Below, piece by piece: positions 7,311 to 8,648 of a stretch of DNA of 8,648 nt. The stretch lies in assembly GCA_031266155.1 (NCBI GenBank), contig JAISBO010000051.1, positions 1 to 8,648 of the forward strand, read 5' to 3'. Numbering within the stretch: the stretch's first letter is position 1; each line of letters starts with the position of its first letter. Below the pieces are notes generated by a model that made no database searches, was not told the DNA's origin, and saw only the letters and a program-made list of their open reading frames with translations. A program made the position numbers and the translations under genes. The stretch comes from Puniceicoccales bacterium. GTDB lineage: Bacteria > Verrucomicrobiota > Verrucomicrobiia > Opitutales > JAIRKQ01.

Positions 7311-7531
7311 TTGTTCACATAGAAAGTTTGCTTCAACGAACACTGGTACTGTTGCCAAGCAATTACCATAAAAGATAGGATTGGTTTCGGATCTGCCTGG
7401 ACACTATGGATACACCAATCGAAAAATCCCAACAAGCCACGGCACGGATGGAATCAAAACAGCCCTACGGGAAGTCAAATAGATACGTTGATCAATTTAA
7501 CATAATATGGAGCTGGCCGGCAAGCAGGGAA
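7311..7531. other. Gap between the ferredoxin stop and the orphan-gene promoter
   Basis: No supported gene is seen on either strand. A GC-rich near-palindrome, GCTGGCCGGCAAGC, lies just after the ferredoxin stop (about 7512-7525); it has no loop and no T-run, so it is not called as a terminator. The only other signals nearby belong to the orphan-gene promoter at the left end. Confidence 0.5.
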
Positions 7532-7765
7532 TTATTCGCCATCATCTCCAATAGCACCGACAGGACAACTATTCATCGCTTCTTCACACAAAGCTATCTC
7601 TTTCTGCGTCTCGGGCTGTTTTATAACGATCGAATTGCCAGACTCCTCATCTCGTCCAAAACAGTCAGGACAAACTTCTCTGCAGAGGTCGCAATCTATA
7701 CACTGGCTGTCCACATAAAACTTACCGGGAGCGTTGTTCTCAATTTTATTTTCTCTTATTGCCAC
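7532..7765 (-). CDS. Single [4Fe-4S] ferredoxin, GTG start
   Basis: This 77-residue acidic protein carries QCIDCDLCREVCP: C22, C25 and C28 with the later C67 (CPVGAI) are the four expected ligands of one [4Fe-4S] cluster. C32 and C60 occupy the places where several single-cluster ferredoxins carry a disulfide-forming pair; C35 is an extra cysteine. The motif before the cluster, PGKFYVDSQCIDC, is what I recall from ferredoxins annotated in Verrucomicrobia and related groups. It is a small soluble electron carrier, partner unknown. The start is the GTG at 7765; an in-frame TGA lies three codons upstream, so no longer product is possible, and no Shine-Dalgarno is visible (CCCC directly precedes the GTG). 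It is transcribed alone. Confidence 0.92.
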   Translation of the reverse strand: MAIRENKIENNAPGKFYVDSQCIDCDLCREVCPDCFGRDEESGNSIVIKQPETQKEIALCEEAMNSCPVGAIGDDGE

Positions 7766-7778
7766 GGGGAGTCATTGA

Positions 7779-7784
7779 ATTATA
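7779..7784 (-). promoter_or_regulatory. Alternative -10 box close to the ferredoxin start
   Basis: A perfect TATAAT lies on the minus strand at 7784-7779. Its -35 region (AGTTTA) is poor. Use of this box would give a leader of only about 7 bases, compatible with the missing Shine-Dalgarno. It may equally be chance in an AT-rich stretch. Confidence 0.3.
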
Positions 7785-7828
7785 TCAAAATTTATAGTCA
7801 ATAAACTTTTTAATAAAATTTTGATTTT

Positions 7829-7837
7829 ATTATAGCA
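7829..7837 (-). promoter_or_regulatory. Extended -10 promoter of the ferredoxin gene
   Basis: The minus strand reads TGCTATAAT (7837-7829), a perfect extended -10. The -35 region is weak, which extended -10 promoters tolerate. Transcription would begin near 7822, giving a leader of roughly 57 bases before the GTG at 7765. Confidence 0.55.
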
Positions 7838-8086
7838 TGAAATTCGAAGCGATGTTGGAGCGGTAAACATTCTTTTCCTTTTCGGATAAATAAAATTTTA
7901 CTTGGATGTTCGTAGGTCAAACTGAATTCAAATTTTACATTTTTTAGACCACAAATAATAAAGCAATATTGAAGCAATGATATTTTTGCTTAACCCTTTT
8001 AGGGAAGAGGGATTGAGTTTTTCCTGGAACTCCGTTTACGCTTCCATTATTGCTCGCTAGACCTGCGTTTATGAAGTTTACAATAC
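7838..8086. other. Intergenic DNA between the ferredoxin promoter and the tRNA fragment
   Basis: No gene is supported here. By the integration geometry this should be the chromosomal sequence originally downstream of the tRNA-Lys gene. Weak structures only are present: CCCTTTTAGGG (about 7996-8006), an imperfect GAGTT/AACTC pairing near 8015-8032, and a repeated AAGCAAT. None is strong enough to call as the tRNA terminator. Confidence 0.5.
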
Positions 8087-8136
<50 letters not shown>

Positions 8137-8151
8137 CGACTAATTATTGTA

Positions 8152-8179
8152 CAGAAATGTAAGGAGATGTTAATTTCTG
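8152..8179. repeat. 7-base inverted repeat beside the attachment scar
   Basis: CAGAAAT (8152-8158) and ATTTCTG (8173-8179) are exact inverse complements 14 bases apart. They lie in the element arm next to the tRNA fragment, where accessory recombination proteins often bind. Function is not shown. Confidence 0.35.
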
Positions 8180-8199
8180 CAAAACAAGAGTATTCGGGT

Positions 8200-8228
8200 T
8201 TGACATGAATTACAATTAATTCTAAAAA
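8200..8228 (+). promoter_or_regulatory. Promoter candidate for the integrase gene
   Basis: TTGACA (8200-8205) is followed after 17 bases by TAAAAA (8223-8228), four of six matches to the -10 consensus. The predicted start, near 8235, falls inside the direct repeats at 8231-8250, so anything binding those would affect it. Confidence 0.45.
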
Positions 8229-8230
8229 AA

Positions 8231-8281
8231 TACTCAAAATTACTCAAAATTACCGCCATGTTGAGGGAATATTGAGGGAAT
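8231..8281. repeat. Paired iterated repeats: two TACTCAAAAT and two TTGAGGGAAT
   Basis: TACTCAAAAT occurs head to tail at 8231-8240 and 8241-8250. TTGAGGGAAT occurs at 8261-8270 and 8272-8281. The two kinds share the core CTCAA/TTGAG in opposite orientation, so the array is two sites facing two sites, each pair spaced 10 or 11 bases, about one helical turn. Located between the attachment scar and the integrase start, it fits integrase arm-type binding sites or an autoregulatory operator. Confidence 0.55.
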
Positions 8282-8305
8282 AAATTTAATTAAAAGAAAA
8301 CATAT

Positions 8306-8350
8306 GTGAAAAAACAAACGGAGATAAATTTTACAAAAGCAGCCCTTCTA
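8306..8350 (+). pseudogene. N-terminal 15 codons of a tyrosine integrase gene, interrupted by an IS
   Basis: A GTG at 8306 opens a frame reading MKKQTEINFTKAALL, after which the sequence turns into the end of an insertion sequence. The INFTKAALL string strongly resembles the start of P4-type tyrosine integrases with an N-terminal arm-binding domain, which commonly begin in this way before the YYDT segment. An in-frame TAA at 8291-8293 rules out a longer N-terminus; an ATG at 8304 reads straight into TGA. Its place next to a truncated tRNA-Lys and repeats supports the call. The gene is broken after codon 15, and the rest should lie beyond the IS to the right. A 15-residue match is short, so the family call is moderate. 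Confidence 0.6.
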
Positions 8351-8351
8351 G
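8348..8351. other. CTAG target site at the IS junction
   Basis: CTAG lies exactly where the integrase-like frame ends and the IS-like sequence begins. Members of the IS427 group of the IS5 family commonly insert at such short palindromic targets. A second CTAG copy is predicted at the other IS end, outside the window. Confidence 0.45.
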
Positions 8352-8368
8352 AGGGTGTCGTCAAATTA
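8351..8368 (+). repeat. Terminal inverted repeat of the IS (one end)
   Basis: GAGGGTGTCGTCAAATTA follows the CTAG target and reaches the transposase stop codon. It resembles the GTGTCG-type ends I recall from IS427-like elements. The other end is not in the window, so the exact boundary cannot be tested here. Confidence 0.45.
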
Positions 8369-8648
8369 AGCAGCGAAGAGAGAGATGGAGCGAAGAAGGA
8401 AAGCAGAGAGAAAGGAAGGAATGTTTTTGAAGTATCTAGTGGAGAAAGAACGCCATTCTTTAACCTTGAGGAAGGTGTTTTCAATGATATGCCGTTTTTT
8501 GTAGATGCTCTTGTCGTAGAGGCGTTGAAAATTCCTGTTGCTCTTGGGAGGGATTAGAGGAACGATACCGCGAGAGGAAAGGGAAAGGATGATTTCGTCG
8601 GAATCGTAGGATTTGTCGGCGAGAACGCATCTGGTGTCTAGGGATTAA
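8352..8648 (-). mobile_element. IS5-family (IS427-like) insertion sequence, partial
   Basis: One end of an insertion sequence lies at about 8352 and the element continues past the right edge. It is defined by the terminal repeat, the CTAG target and the transposase C-terminus on the minus strand. It sits inside the integrase gene, so it arrived after the larger element. Only about 300 bases are visible. Confidence 0.7.
8366..8648 (-). CDS. IS5-family transposase, C-terminal part (DDE), with a frame break at the right edge
   Basis: The minus strand reads LDTRCVLADKSYDSDEII from about 8641, then VPLIPPKSNRNFQRLYD, then YKKRHIIENTFLKVK and a hydrophobic tail to TAA at 8368-8366. The Y-x2-R-x3-E-x6-K signature of IS4/IS5 DDE transposases is complete; the catalytic glutamate codon is at 8480-8482. 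About 91 residues are visible. An in-frame TAA occurs at 8647-8645, just before the visible part. The neighbouring frame reads LIP there, so the protein may be made from two frames, as in several IS427-group elements, or may be dead. The enzyme cuts and joins the IS ends during transposition. Confidence 0.85.

Noticed and set aside
7251..7358. N-terminal extension of the orphan protein from a start at 7358
   Set aside because: It would be translated across the -35/-10 promoter, and the ATG at 7250 has a proper Shine-Dalgarno.
7406..7804. Plus-strand 132-codon open frame
   Set aside because: It lies opposite the clearly identified ferredoxin gene and its composition reflects the complement of that gene.
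8351..8557. Plus-strand frame continuing from the integrase start into the IS
   Set aside because: Beyond codon 15 it is the antisense of the transposase; the KKES/ERD-rich sequence is a by-product, so no 83-residue protein is claimed.

Overview
The window is chromosomal DNA from a moderately AT-rich bacterium, most likely of the PVC superphylum (Verrucomicrobiota/Opitutae-like is the best guess). The reasons are a single-chain SecDF fusion directly followed by recJ (an order I also recall from Chlamydia), a yajC next to it, and a single-cluster ferredoxin whose cysteine-rich core resembles verrucomicrobial proteins as I remember them. This placement is inference, not a database result.

Positions 1-5712 (minus strand) hold a protein-export and housekeeping unit read right to left: a SurA-like periplasmic chaperone/parvulin protein, YajC, a full-length SecDF fusion, and RecJ exonuclease, which runs off the left edge. 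SecDF starts 5 bases after the YajC stop and RecJ 27 bases after the SecDF stop, so these three look co-transcribed. The chaperone lies 83 bases upstream of yajC and fits the export theme. Diverging from it across 41 bases is a YmdB/TIGR00282-family metallophosphoesterase (5754-6548, plus strand).

Positions 6549-7310 hold a small minus-strand unit of unknown function: a strong sigma70-type promoter with two overlapping palindromes, a 149-residue orphan protein, a 33-codon ORF joined to it by an ATGA stop/start overlap, and a perfect AT-rich hairpin as likely terminator. A ferredoxin gene (7532-7765, minus) follows to the right with its own extended -10 promoter.

Positions 8087-8648 are the edge of an integrated element. 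At 8087-8136 lies the 3' portion of a tRNA-Lys(CUU) gene (anticodon stem-loop through CCA) without any 5' half, which is the usual scar of a tyrosine integrase that crosses over at a tRNA anticodon loop. To its right are paired iterated repeats, a promoter, and the first 15 codons of what looks like a tyrosine integrase gene. That gene is broken by an IS5-family (IS427-like) insertion at a CTAG target. The IS transposase C-terminus, with a complete Y-R-E-K signature, runs leftward from the right edge. The geometry puts the chromosome on the left of the tRNA fragment and the element on the right, so an intact tRNA-Lys gene and the rest of the integrase are predicted beyond the right edge.

No CRISPR array, rRNA or complete RNA gene was seen. 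The most unusual material is the orphan 149-aa/33-aa unit and the nested integrase/IS junction.
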